DNA from: Streptomyces sp. NBC_01264
GTDB lineage: Bacteria > Actinomycetota > Actinomycetes > Streptomycetales > Streptomycetaceae
Length of the DNA: 64,000 nucleotides
Assembly (NCBI RefSeq): GCF_026340675.1
Contig: NZ_JAPEOX010000002.1
Span: 1,488,001-1,552,000 of the forward strand
Direction: 5' to 3'
Shown here: one piece after another, positions 8,330 through 17,109 of the stretch
Numbering within the stretch: the first letter of the stretch is position 1
Layout: each line of letters begins with the position of its first letter
The notes under the pieces: generated by a model
What the model was told of the DNA's origin: nothing
Databases searched by the model: none
The model's input: only the letters and a program-made list of their open reading frames with translations
Translations under genes and position numbers: made by a program

Positions 8330-9349
8330 TCAGTCCTCGTGCTTCGCGCGGCTCGGCTGTACCCGCTTGGGCTCGCCCGGCATCTTCGGGTAGTCCGGGG
8401 GGTACGGCATGTCGCCGAGGCCGTGGTCGTGCTCGTGGCGGTCCGCCAGTTCCAGCGCGGCGTCCAGCGCGAAGGCGTGCTCGTCCATGTCCGCGTGCAG
8501 ATCGCCCAGTTCCGCGAAGCGGGCCGGCATCGTCACGATGTCGAAGTCGCGCGGCTCCGCCGTGTCCAGCTCGTCCCAGCGCAGCGGTGCGGAGACCGGG
8601 GCGTGCGGGCGCGGACGGACGGAGTAGGCCGAGGCGATGGTGCGGTCGCGCGCCGTCTGGTTGTAGTCGACGAAGATCCGCTCGCCGCGCTCCTCCTTCC
8701 ACCAGGCGGTGGTGACCTTCCCCGGCATCCGGCGCTCCAGGTCCCGGCCGATCGCGATGGCACACCGGCGGACCTCCGTGAAGGTCCAGCGCGGCGCGAT
8801 CGGCACGAACACGTGCAGGCCGCGGCCGCCCGAGGTCTTGGGCCAGCCGCGCAGGCCCAACTCCTGCAGGAGTGCGCGCAGTTCGTGGGCGACAGCGACC
8901 GCGTGGTGATAGTCGGTGCCCGGCTGCGGGTCCAGGTCGATGCGCAGCTCGTCGGGACGGTCGGTGTCCTCCCGCCGGACCGGCCAGGGGTGGAAGGTGA
9001 GGCAGCCCAGGTTGGCGGCCCACAGGACGGCGGCCGGCTCGGTCGGGCAGATCTCGTCGGCGGTGCGTCCGCTCGGGAAGGCGATGTGGGCGGTGGGGAT
9101 CCAGTCGGGAAGGTTCTTCGGGGCCCGCTTCTGGAAGAAGGACTCCCCCTCCACCCCGTCCGGGAACCGCTCCAGAGTCGTGGGCCGGTTGCGCAGAGCG
9201 CGGGTGATCCCGTCCGCGACCGCGAGGTAGTAGGCGGCGACGTCCCCCTTGGTGAGGCCGCGCTCGGGGAAGTACACCTTGTCCGGGCTGGACAGCCGGA
9301 CGGTCCGGCCGCCCACCTCCAGCTCGATCGCTTTGCCCGCTGCACCCAT
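8330..9349 (-). CDS. LigD-type polymerase/primase domain protein (non-homologous end joining)
   Basis: 339 residues from ATG 9349; a GTG three codons upstream is possible. It is a stand-alone archaeo-eukaryotic-primase-like polymerase domain of the LigD family, which adds nucleotides (preferring ribonucleotides) at double-strand breaks. Visible features are LSSPDKVYFPERGLTKGD, FFQKRAPKNLPDW, the metal-binding Asp pair in RIDLDPQPG, and GGRGLHVFVPI, plus the late DYNQTARDRTIASAYSVRP block. The C-terminal part carries a His/Asp/Pro-rich tail. It is divergent from an ATP-dependent ligase with only 75 nt between, so the two split LigD activities are probably co-regulated. No Ku gene is in the window. 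Confidence 0.92.
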   Translation of the reverse strand: MGAAGKAIELEVGGRTVRLSSPDKVYFPERGLTKGDVAAYYLAVADGITRALRNRPTTLERFPDGVEGESFFQKRAPKNLPDWIPTAHIAFPSGRTADEICPTEPAAVLWAANLGCLTFHPWPVRREDTDRPDELRIDLDPQPGTDYHHAVAVAHELRALLQELGLRGWPKTSGGRGLHVFVPIAPRWTFTEVRRCAIAIGRDLERRMPGKVTTAWWKEERGERIFVDYNQTARDRTIASAYSVRPRPHAPVSAPLRWDELDTAEPRDFDIVTMPARFAELGDLHADMDEHAFALDAALELADRHEHDHGLGDMPYPPDYPKMPGEPKRVQPSRAKHED

Positions 9350-9424
9350 GTGCGCCACGGTAGGCCGACCCGCGCGGCCCCGCACACCGAGCGGGCCCGG
9401 GCACCGCGCCCCAGAATCGGAGAC

Positions 9425-10495
9425 ATGGATCTGCCGGTCATGCCACCCGTGAAGCCGATGCTCGCCAAATCCGTGTCCACGATCCCGCCGGGCATGCAGT
9501 ACGAGGCCAAGTGGGACGGCTTCCGCGCGATCGTCCACCGGGACGGGGACGAGATCGAGCTCGGCAGCCGCACCGGCAAGAGCCTGACCAGGTACTTTCC
9601 CGAGCTGGTGACGGCGCTGAAGGCCAATCTCCCCGACCGCTGCGTCGTCGACGGCGAGATCGTCGTCATCCAGGGCGGGCGGCTCGATTTCGACCGGCTG
9701 AGCGAGCGGATCCATCCCGCCGCCTCCCGGGTGAAACGGCTCGCCGAGACGACCCCGGCCTCGTTCGTGGCCTTCGATCTGCTCGCGCTGGACGACGAGG
9801 CCCTCCTCGACACCCCGCTCGCGGACCGCCGCGCCGCCCTGACCCGCATACTCTCCACCGCTCGGCCCCCCGTTCACCTCGCGCCCGCGACCACCGACCC
9901 CGCGCTCGCACAGGAGTGGTTCGAACGATTCGAGGGCGCCGGGCTCGACGGGGTCGTCGCCAAACCCCTCGATCTCCCCTACCGGCCCGATGCCCGCCTC
10001 ATGTTCAAGATCAAGCACGAGCGTACGGCCGACGCCGTGATCGCGGGTTTCCGTTTCCACAAGAGCGGTCCGATTGTCGGATCGCTGCTCCTGGGCCTGT
10101 ACGACGCCCACGGCGCGCTCCAGCACGTGGGTGTCTGCGCCGCCTTCCCGATGAAGCGCCGCGCCGAGCTGATCGACGAGCTCGAACCGCTCCGGATGCC
10201 CGGCCCCGAGGGCCACCCGTGGGCGGCCTGGGCCGAGGAATCCGCCCACGAGAGCGCCCGAATGCCCGGAGCACAGAGCCGCTGGACCGGAAAGAAGGAC
10301 CTGTCCTGGGTGCCACTGCGCCCGGAGTGGGTCTGCGAGGTCGCGTACGACCACATGGAGGGCGACCGGTTCCGGCACACCGCGCAGTTCCGCCGCATGC
10401 GGCCGGACCGGGAGCCGGGGAGCTGTACGTACGCCCAGCTGGAGGAGGTCGTCGGCTACGACCTGGCCGAGGTCCTGAGCGCGAAGGCGACCTGA
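9425..10495 (+). CDS. ATP-dependent DNA ligase, LigD ligase-domain type
   Basis: 356 residues. The nucleotidyltransferase motif I is YEAKWDGFRAIV (KxDG; Lys is the AMP acceptor). Further ligase motifs are SRTGKSLTRYFPEL, DGEIVV, FVAFDLLALD, EGAGLDGVVAK and FKIKHERTADAVIAGF. The C-terminal OB-fold ends in CEVAYDHMEGDRFRHTAQF. It seals breaks in the end-joining pathway together with the divergent polymerase-domain protein. The start is ATG 9425 (MDLPVMPPVKPMLAKSV), typical of this family in actinobacteria. The gene is intact and of normal size. Confidence 0.94.
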   Translation: MDLPVMPPVKPMLAKSVSTIPPGMQYEAKWDGFRAIVHRDGDEIELGSRTGKSLTRYFPELVTALKANLPDRCVVDGEIVVIQGGRLDFDRLSERIHPAASRVKRLAETTPASFVAFDLLALDDEALLDTPLADRRAALTRILSTARPPVHLAPATTDPALAQEWFERFEGAGLDGVVAKPLDLPYRPDARLMFKIKHERTADAVIAGFRFHKSGPIVGSLLLGLYDAHGALQHVGVCAAFPMKRRAELIDELEPLRMPGPEGHPWAAWAEESAHESARMPGAQSRWTGKKDLSWVPLRPEWVCEVAYDHMEGDRFRHTAQFRRMRPDREPGSCTYAQLEEVVGYDLAEVLSAKAT

Positions 10496-10623
10496 GGTCC
10501 GCCGCACGGCCGGCTCGAACCGCATCGAATCCGGTGATCCCGGCAGGGATCGCCGGGCCCGGTCCGATCATGGGATCCCTCCCCGGGAAGCACCGGCAGG
10601 CGTGTGCGAAACTACGGGCCCAC

Positions 10624-10639
10624 CTGCGGGTACCCGCAG
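10624..10639. promoter_or_regulatory. 16-bp perfect palindrome upstream of the lipoprotein pair
   Basis: CTGCGGGTACCCGCAG is a perfect palindrome about 68 nt upstream of the thioredoxin-like lipoprotein start. It could be an operator for the redox lipoprotein operon. No matching copy was noticed elsewhere in the window and no regulator can be assigned. Confidence 0.35.
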
Positions 10640-10706
10640 AAGACCGAGGCCACCCGCAGCACCCGCACGTGCCACGGGTACCGAGGTGAGAACGACGCGG
10701 ACGCGC

Positions 10707-11292
10707 ATGAGACGTCCCCTGCTCCCCACGGCACTGGTGCCGGCCGTACTCGCCGTGGCGGTGCTCAGCGGCTGTGGCGGCGAGGTCCGCACGTCCACCG
10801 GAGCCGGTGACGGCGCCCGGCCGCTCCTGCCACCGCGTCGGCATCCCCCTCCTCTAAGCCGGCCGCACCGCAGCGGAGTTCGCAGGCGCCCGCCGCGGGA
10901 CAGGGCGCGCTCGACTACGACCCCGAGGCGGACGCCGGGGCCGACATCGAGGCCGCGCTCGCGGCGGCGAAGCTGGACGGCCGCCCGGGCTCATCGACTT
11001 CGGCGCCGACTGGTGTCTGGACTGCCGCGTCCTGACCACCCGGTTCAAGCAGCCCGGAGCCTCCGCGCTGCTGGCCAAGTACCACGTGGTGAAGGTGAAC
11101 GTTGGCGAGTTCGACCGCAATCTGGACGTGGCCGAGCGCTACGTCGACCTGAACACGAGCGGCATACCCGCGCTGGCCGTCCTGGACTCCGCCTCCGGCC
11201 GGATCAAGGTGGCCACGAACCAGGGCGAGTTCTCCAGCGCCCGCAGCATGTCGGCGGCGCAGGTCGAGAAGTTCCTGACGCGATGGCTGTAG
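10707..11292 (+). pseudogene. Thioredoxin-like lipoprotein, two frameshifts
   Basis: The start is ATG 10707 with a lipoprotein signal ending in the lipobox VLSGC. The reading frame changes twice: near 10815-10819 (one base missing in GCCCGG) and near 10987-10990 (one base missing in CCGGGCTC). Joining the three frames gives a signal, an Ala/Ser/Pro linker (PAAPATASASPSSKPAAPQ), a helix DIEAALAAAKLDGRPG and a thioredoxin fold with LIDFGADWCLDCRVLTTRF (active site CLDC) through GIPALAVLD to KFLTRWL. It resembles the C-terminal redox domain of DsbD. The stop overlaps the next gene by 10 nt. Each lesion is one base in a G/C run, so sequence error is as likely as true decay. Confidence 0.75.
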
Positions 11293-11882
11293 CCGTCCCG
11301 CTCCGGACCCGCCGCGCGCGGGCCGGTCGCGCACGGGCCGGTCGCGCGTTCGCCGTCGCCCTCACGGCCCTGCTCACCGGGTGCTCGGGCCCCGGTGAAA
11401 GGGTGAGGACCGCGGAAGCCACCCCCTTCACCGCCGGCGGAGTGGCCGTCAGGGTGCGGGCGGAGTCCCGCGAAGGCAGCGTGCGGATCCTCGCGGAACT
11501 GCGGCCCGAGCAGACGGGTTTCCACCTCCACGGCCTCGACCTTCCGAACGACGGGATCGACGGGATCGGCATCCCGACCCGGATCCGCGCCGAAGGCGGC
11601 CTGGGGGCCACCGGACAGGCGACCACCGACGCGAAGCCGCGGATGCTGCGTCCGGCCGGCCTGGACGTCGCGCTGCCGGTCTACGCGGACGGGACGGTCA
11701 CCCTCGAGCTTCCGGTCCGGCGGCTCGGAGGTACCGACCGCGCGAGGGTGCACCTCACCTACGGGGCCTGCAGCGAGACCGGCGGCTGCCTGCCCCCCGT
11801 CCGCGACCACGAGGTGATTCTCCCGCTCGACTCGCTCGGCTCGCTCGGCTCTCTCGACTCGCTCGACGCGCCGGCCCGGTGA
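11283..11882 (+). CDS. Lipoprotein resembling the N-terminal domain of DsbD
   Basis: 199 residues from ATG 11283, overlapping the preceding stop. A basic n-region and hydrophobic core end in the lipobox LLTGC. The mature part is a small beta protein with a conserved cysteine pair in YGACSETGGCLPPV, the pattern of the periplasmic alpha domain of DsbD (two Cys followed by LPP), which passes electrons to client proteins. The preceding gene encodes a thioredoxin-like domain, so the two may form a split DsbD-type relay, although the membrane beta domain (CcdA/DsbD-TM) is not adjacent. The C-terminus is a low-complexity run of Ser-Leu-Gly/Asp repeats. The family call is moderately sure. Confidence 0.75.
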   Translation: MAVAVPLRTRRARAGRARAGRAFAVALTALLTGCSGPGERVRTAEATPFTAGGVAVRVRAESREGSVRILAELRPEQTGFHLHGLDLPNDGIDGIGIPTRIRAEGGLGATGQATTDAKPRMLRPAGLDVALPVYADGTVTLELPVRRLGGTDRARVHLTYGACSETGGCLPPVRDHEVILPLDSLGSLGSLDSLDAPAR

Positions 11883-11926
11883 GCCCGGCCGGCCCGGCGA
11901 GCTGAGGAAACCGCCCGACCCGGCCG

Positions 11927-13319
11927 TCAGCGCGCCGTCAGCTCCTCCCACGCCGCGCGGCTCGGGCCGGCCGCGTTCGGCGTGTAGTCGGGGTGCGCCT
12001 CCAGCCATCGCGTCACCCGCGCCCGGATCCCCGGGTCCGCGTACGCCCGCTCCGGCGGGTCGGCCAGGTGGCGGACCCTCGCGCGTGCCCGCATCACCTC
12101 CGGGTCCTCCAGCGCGCAGTCGAACAGCGCCGCCACCTCGCGGGCCGTCCCCGCGCGCCCGGCGCGGGTCGCGAACCGCTCCCCGACGGCCCCGTCGGCG
12201 ACCACCTGGAAGTCGAACCACGGTTTGAGGGTGCGTACCGTCCATGCGTGGTAATCGGCGGCGAACCCCACCGACCCCGGGTCCCGGTGCGCCGTACGGG
12301 CCACCCTGCGCGCGGCCCACAGGGTGAGCGAAGTGCCCTGACCGAGCGTCGGGTTGGTGTGGGTGGCGGCGTCTCCGACCGGAACGAACCCGCTCACCAC
12401 CGGCCCCCGCTCGTCGGCCAGGGCGCTCCAGCGGTTGTCCAGGCCGGCCGTGGCCAGTACCCCGGACAGCGGTTCGGCGCCCAGTCCCAGCCAGGCCGCG
12501 CCGGGCGGGAAGGTCCGCGCGGCGGTCTCGAACACGGCCGGATCGCGCAGCGCGGAGCGTGTGGCGTCCCCGGTGTGCACGAACAGCGTCACGGCGAACA
12601 GCCGGTTGTCGGCCGGGAAGACCGCGCACCCGGCGAAGCTGCCGCCCGTCACCGCCCAGGGGCGCCGCGGCCCCTCCTCGCGGCCCTCGGGCAGCCGGTA
12701 CCAGCGGCAGAAGTAGGCCAGGCCCGTGCGGTGCCGCTCCACGACGCCCGGCCGGCAGCCGATCGCCGCCAGCCACCGTTCGGAACCGCCGCGCCGGCCG
12801 CCCGCGTCCACGACGAGGTCTCCCCCGTATGTCCCCGCCTCCGTGGTCACTCCCGTCACCCGTATCCCGGAAGCAGCGGCCCCGGCCGCGACCAGCCCGC
12901 TCACCGGCTCCCCGTACCGCGCCACCACTCCCGGCTCGGCCCGTACCGCCGTGGCGAGCGCGCTCTCCAGCACGATGCGCCGCGCCTGGAGCATCACCAG
13001 GTCCTCGTCGCCGGGCCGCGCGGGCGGGCGTACGTCGAACCAGTCCAGCTCGTGCCGCTCCCGGGCTCCGAGCCGGAGCATCTCGGCGTGGACGTCCGGC
13101 AGTTCCTCGCGCAGCAGTCCCCGTGCGGCGCCGAGCAGCACGTGCGGCTGGTTCGCCTGGGGCACCGTGGTCCGGTGCCAGCCGAAGAAGTCCCGGTCGA
13201 GGGCTGTGCCGGGGGCGCGCGGATCGCGTTCGAAGAGCTCGGCCGTGTGTCCGTGGCGCCGCGAGCAGCGCGGTGGCCAGCCCTCCTATGCCCCCGCCGA
13301 CGACCAGCACGTGTGCCAT
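11927..13319 (-). pseudogene. FAD-dependent monooxygenase/halogenase-like oxidoreductase, frameshifted
   Basis: The start is ATG 13319 with AGGGGG just upstream. The first residues (MAHVLVVGGGIGGLATALLA) form the Rossmann FAD-binding motif GxGxxG. The frame then breaks at about 13262: homologous sequence resumes one frame over (RRHGHTAELFERDPRAPGTA) and continues to stop 11927. Later features fit a PHBH/tryptophan-halogenase-like flavoprotein: an Arg/Asp-rich FAD motif GFVPVGDAATHTNP and TLGQGTSLTLWAARRVA. One extra G, or a missing CG from GCGCGG, explains the break. If the sequence is right the enzyme lacks its FAD motif. Function and substrate are unknown; it is divergent from the Nudix gene. 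Confidence 0.75.
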
Positions 13320-13520
13320 GGAACCCCCTTGGACCGGTCGGACCGATGGGGCGGGTCGACCGGTGAGTCGACGAACCGATGCGCCGTACGACGATCGGAC
13401 CGCGAGAAGCCTGCGCGGGCGGCGCCTGGCCGAAACCCGCGCGGCCGGCTGGGACGTAAGGTCACAGCGGGGCGGCTCCGCAGGCCGCCCCCGTGACACC
13501 GACCCACCCGAAGGACTCCC

Positions 13521-14078
13521 ATGAGCGCAGAAGCCGGCGAACCCACCGAGCGCGCCGTTCCCCGCCCGCACGCCGTCGTCGGAGTCGGCGTGATCGTGGT
13601 CGGCCACGACGGCCGGGTGCTGCTCGGCCAGGCGCACGACGGGCGCTGGGAACTGCCCGGCGGCAAGGTCGACCCCGGGGAGGGCTTCGAGCAGGCCGCC
13701 GCCCGCGAACTGGCCGAGGAGACCGCACTGCGGGTCGCCCCCGAGGAGATCAGGATCGTGTCCATCATGCTGGCCGGCAGCTCCGGCACCGACTCCGACT
13801 CCGACTCCGACTCCGGCGCCCGCTCCGGCCCGACCCGGCTGACGGCCGCGGCCTTCACCTCGGCCGCCGAGGGCTCCGCCACGGTCACCGAGCCCCACAA
13901 GATCGCCCGCTGGTCCTGGTTCGCCCCGGCGGAGATCCCGGCGGCCCTCTACGCCCCGTCGGCGGCGGCCCTGCGCGCATGGCGGCCCGACCTCGCGACG
14001 CAGCTGCCCCCCGTACCGTCCTACGACTACCCGACCACCGCATCGCCGGACCCGGCCGGCGGCCCGGGACCGCGCTGA
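13521..14078 (+). CDS. Nudix hydrolase
   Basis: 185 residues. The Nudix box is well formed: GGKVDPGEGFEQAAARELAE followed by ET (G-x5-E-x7-R-E-x-x-E-E), preceded by GRWELP. The family hydrolyses nucleoside diphosphates linked to another moiety, and this subgroup resembles NUDT15/MutT-like pyrophosphatases that clean (deoxy)nucleotide pools. An unusual DSDSDSDS acidic loop (about residues 92-100, encoded by GACTCC repeats) interrupts the fold between strands. It is divergent from the FAD oxidoreductase with 201 nt between, and convergent with the GPP34 gene. Confidence 0.9.
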   Translation: MSAEAGEPTERAVPRPHAVVGVGVIVVGHDGRVLLGQAHDGRWELPGGKVDPGEGFEQAAARELAEETALRVAPEEIRIVSIMLAGSSGTDSDSDSDSGARSGPTRLTAAAFTSAAEGSATVTEPHKIARWSWFAPAEIPAALYAPSAAALRAWRPDLATQLPPVPSYDYPTTASPDPAGGPGPR

Positions 14079-14089
14079 AGGCCCGCCCG

Positions 14090-14109
14090 CGCGCCGGTGT
14101 CCCGGCGCG
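14090..14109. terminator. Short hairpin between convergent Nudix and GPP34 genes
   Basis: An inverted repeat CGCGCCGG-TGTC-CCGGCGCG (8-bp perfect stem) lies in the 41-nt gap between the two convergent stops. There is no T-tract; it is a plausible bidirectional terminator. Confidence 0.45.
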
Positions 14110-14119
14110 GCAGCGGCTC

Positions 14120-14788
14120 TCAGACCGCGCTCACCGCCGCCGTCGTCGTGGCCACCGTGACGGCGACCATCGCCAGCTGCATGTCGCGCAGTGCGGTGCG
14201 TATGCTCTCGGCCGCCCACTGCCCGTCGGCTATCTCCGCCGTGCGCGCGGACACCTCCTTGCGCGGGACTTCCGGGAAGGCCAGGCCGTGCAGGCGGACC
14301 GCGTGGATCACCGCGATGAGGCCCGCGGTGCGCTCGTCCGGCTCCGCGCCCTTGGGGAGCGCCGAGGCGAGCCGCTCGCGCAGTTCGCGCTCGACCTCAC
14401 CGTCGGCCTCCGGATAGCGGCGTACCGGGAACACCCCGAGGGCCTTGCGCCGCTCCTCCACGACCACCCCGCGCCCGCACAGCCGCTCCACGACCGGGCC
14501 AACGGCCTTGGCCTGGTCCTTCGTCAGCCATTCGGTCACCCGGCGCCTGGGCCGGCCGCGCATCCAGACCCGTATCGACTCGATCCGGCCGTCGAGCAGT
14601 TCCTCTCCCGTGGGCGAGGTGTCCACCAGCTCCAGGTACTTGCCCGAGACCCGGACCCGCTCCGCGAGGACCAGTTCGAGCAGGAGGGCGCCCGCCACGG
14701 CCCAGTTCACCGACTGCCGCTGCTTGACCGAGCCGGACTCGTCGTCCAGCGACAGCAGCATGATCTCTTCAGCCAGCGTGATCCGCAT
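14120..14788 (-). CDS. GPP34 (GOLPH3/VPS74-like) family protein
   Basis: 222 residues from ATG 14788 (MRITLAEEIMLLSLDDESG). The N-terminal LxxExxLLxLDDxxG pattern, AVAGALLLELVLAERV and the later TKDQAKAVGPVVERLCGRGV identify the GPP34 family. The eukaryotic members bind phosphatidylinositol-4-phosphate at the Golgi. Bacterial copies are frequent in Streptomyces and their role is not firmly known. The open frame extends upstream through a 9-nt tandem repeat, but that part (LQVLQVLEVLQV) is repeat-encoded and is not taken as coding. The C-terminus ends in an Ala/Val/Thr-rich helix. Confidence 0.88.
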   Translation of the reverse strand: MRITLAEEIMLLSLDDESGSVKQRQSVNWAVAGALLLELVLAERVRVSGKYLELVDTSPTGEELLDGRIESIRVWMRGRPRRRVTEWLTKDQAKAVGPVVERLCGRGVVVEERRKALGVFPVRRYPEADGEVERELRERLASALPKGAEPDERTAGLIAVIHAVRLHGLAFPEVPRKEVSARTAEIADGQWAAESIRTALRDMQLAMVAVTVATTTAAVSAV

Positions 14789-14802
14789 CCGGCACCCCCG
14801 CA

Positions 14803-14883
14803 CCCGTAGAACCCGTAGAACCCGTAGAACCTGTAGAACCTGTAGAACCTGTAGAACCTCTAGAACCTGTAGAACCTGTAGAA
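14803..14883. repeat. Nine tandem copies of a 9-bp unit
   Basis: 81 bp made of nine exact-length units: CCCGTAGAA x3, CCTGTAGAA x3, CCTCTAGAA x1, CCTGTAGAA x2. It lies just upstream of the GPP34 start and downstream of the MFS exporter stop. Because 9 is a multiple of three, it stays open in several frames on both strands. Confidence 0.95.
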
Positions 14884-14941
14884 CCAGTCTCCCCACCAGA
14901 CGTCCACGCCCGCCCGGAAGTTCCCTGCTCCCGGCTCCCTC

Positions 14942-17074
14942 TTACGGCCGCCCCGCCATCGCGCGCGGGGCGAAGTTGCCGTCCCCCAGGTCCTCCGCCA
15001 GCAGGCGCTTCGCGATCGCGTCCGCCGCGGCCCGCAGCTCCGCGCTGCGCGGTCGGCCCCGGTCCTTCTCCAGCTGGTCGCCGAGCCACTGGGCCCACGC
15101 GGCCGAGATGACGCCCGCTTCCCGCTCCCCCGCCGGAGTCTGCGCGTAGAAACCGTTCTGCCGCGTCATGTAGCCCTCGTCCACCATCCGTTCGAAGACC
15201 GGCAGCAGTACCTCCGGGGGCAGGTGCCGGCGCGAGGCGATGAGTCCCAGGCTGGCGTACCCGACGGTGCGGGTCATCAGGTCCACCTGCATGACCGCCC
15301 AGGCGCCCGCCATGTCCAGCCGGGTGTCGGAGGATTTCACGATCCCGCGCGCCGTCTCCGGCCCCATGTTCCGCACCAGCTTGCCGACCGCCAGTTCCAG
15401 CAGCTTCGCCGAGTCCCCGGAGGCCGTGGCGGGCGAGCCGAAGCCGTCGCCCATGTCCGTGGAGCCGGCCCGGGCGCTGTCGCGCAGCTTGACCTGCTTG
15501 AGGAACAGCGCGACGACGAAGCCGACCACGGCCACCGGCACGGTCCACAGGAACACCGTGTGCAGGGTGTCCGCGTACGCGTTGATGACCGGCCCGGCCG
15601 CCGCCGGATCCAGCCCGTGCAGGCCTTGCGGACTCTGCGCCGCCACGGCCAGTTGCTGCGGGTTCTCGCCGGTGGCGCGGGCGGCCTCCGCGACTCCCTT
15701 GGCCAGGGCGGGCTTCAGGGTGTTGGCGTAGATCGTGCCGAAGACGGCGGTCCCGAAGGCGCTGCCGAGCGTACGGAAGAAGGTGACGCCGGAGGTCGCG
15801 GTGCCGAGGTCGGCGTAGTCCACGGTGTTCTGCACGGCGATGGTCAGCACCTGCATGCACAGGCCGATGCCGGTGCCGAGCACGAACATGTAGAGGGATT
15901 CCAGCCAGGCCCCGGACTGCGGTCCCATGCGGGACAGGAGGTAGAGGCCGAGGCCCATCACGGCGCAGCCGACGATGGGGAAGATCCGGTAGTGCCCGGT
16001 CTTGCTTGTGACGTTGCCGCTGAAGACCGACGCGATCAGCAGGCCGATGACCAGCGGCAGCGTCCGTACGCCCGAGACGGTGGCCGAGTCCCCGTCCACG
16101 TACTGCAGGTACGTCGGCAGGAAGGTCATCGCGCCGAGCATCGCGAAGCCGACGACGAAGCTGAGGACGGAGCAGACCGAGAAGACGGGGTTGCGGAAGA
16201 GCCGCATCGGCAGCATCGGTTGTGCGGCGCGCATCTCCACCAGGCAGAACAGTGCGAGCGCCAGGACGCCGCCCGCGAAGAGCCCGACGATGAGCGGTGA
16301 GCTCCAGGCGTACTCGTTGCCGCCCAGACTCGTGCCCAGGATCAGCGCGCTCGCGCCGATCGCGACCATGGCGATGCCCAGGTAGTCGATGACCGGCTTG
16401 CCGGCGGCGCGCACGGAGGGGATCGTCTTCGCGGCCGCCACCACGACCAGGATCGCGATCGGCACGTTGACGTAGAACGCCCAGCGCCAGGTCAGGTGGT
16501 CGGTGAAGAGTCCGCCGAGCAGCGGCCCGATCACCGTGGCGACGCCGAAGACGGCGCCGATCGCGCCCTGGTACTTGCCGCGTTCGCGCAGGGGGACCAC
16601 ATCGGCGATGAGTGCCATCGCGGTGACCATCAGCCCGCCCGCGCCGATGCCCTGGATGCCCCGCCAGACGATGAGCAGGGTCATGTTGCTCGCGAGGCCG
16701 CACAGGAACGAACCGGTGATGAAGACGATGGCGGAGACCTGGAAGACCAGTTTGCGGCCGAAGAGGTCGCCGAACTTGCCGACGAGCACGGTCGCGACCG
16801 TCTCGGTGAGCAGGTAGGAGGTCACGACCCACGACATGTGGTCCCCACCGCCGAGGTCCGCCACGATCGTGGGCAGCGCCGTGCCCACGATCGTCTGGTC
16901 CAGGGCCGCGAGCAGCACGCCGAGCATGATCGTGCCGAACACGATGTTGCGCGAGCGCCGGTCGAGCACGGGCGGCGGCGCGACGGATATGGCGGGGGCG
17001 GCACCCTCGGCTGTGGCTGCACCTTCGGCTGTGGTCACATCTCGCACTCTGCTGGCGCGCACGCCCGGCCGCAT
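14942..17074 (-). CDS. DHA2-type MFS multidrug exporter with long C-terminal domain
   Basis: Up to 710 residues; a GTG at 17038 (VTTAEGAA) is the likelier start, as the first 12 residues are Arg-rich. It shows 14-helix drug:H+ antiporter marks: LLAALDQTIVGTALPTIV in helix 1, GKFGDLFGRKLVFQ (motif A), RGIQGIGAGGL and the helix-5 region FGVATVIGPLLGG. After the last helix (FLWTVPVAVVGFVVALFLK) a cytosolic extension of about 190 residues has a MarR-like or winged-helix look (KLVRNMGPETARGIV, RMVDEGYMTRQNGFYAQTP). Such tails occur in some Streptomyces EmrB/QacA transporters. The substrate is unknown. It lies in the same orientation as the GH4 and GPP34 genes, with 35 nt to GH4. Confidence 0.92.
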   Translation of the reverse strand: MRPGVRASRVRDVTTAEGAATAEGAAPAISVAPPPVLDRRSRNIVFGTIMLGVLLAALDQTIVGTALPTIVADLGGGDHMSWVVTSYLLTETVATVLVGKFGDLFGRKLVFQVSAIVFITGSFLCGLASNMTLLIVWRGIQGIGAGGLMVTAMALIADVVPLRERGKYQGAIGAVFGVATVIGPLLGGLFTDHLTWRWAFYVNVPIAILVVVAAAKTIPSVRAAGKPVIDYLGIAMVAIGASALILGTSLGGNEYAWSSPLIVGLFAGGVLALALFCLVEMRAAQPMLPMRLFRNPVFSVCSVLSFVVGFAMLGAMTFLPTYLQYVDGDSATVSGVRTLPLVIGLLIASVFSGNVTSKTGHYRIFPIVGCAVMGLGLYLLSRMGPQSGAWLESLYMFVLGTGIGLCMQVLTIAVQNTVDYADLGTATSGVTFFRTLGSAFGTAVFGTIYANTLKPALAKGVAEAARATGENPQQLAVAAQSPQGLHGLDPAAAGPVINAYADTLHTVFLWTVPVAVVGFVVALFLKQVKLRDSARAGSTDMGDGFGSPATASGDSAKLLELAVGKLVRNMGPETARGIVKSSDTRLDMAGAWAVMQVDLMTRTVGYASLGLIASRRHLPPEVLLPVFERMVDEGYMTRQNGFYAQTPAGEREAGVISAAWAQWLGDQLEKDRGRPRSAELRAAADAIAKRLLAEDLGDGNFAPRAMAGRP

Positions 17075-17109
17075 GCGGCGTTAGCCCATCCGCGCGGCGC
17101 GTCGGCCCG

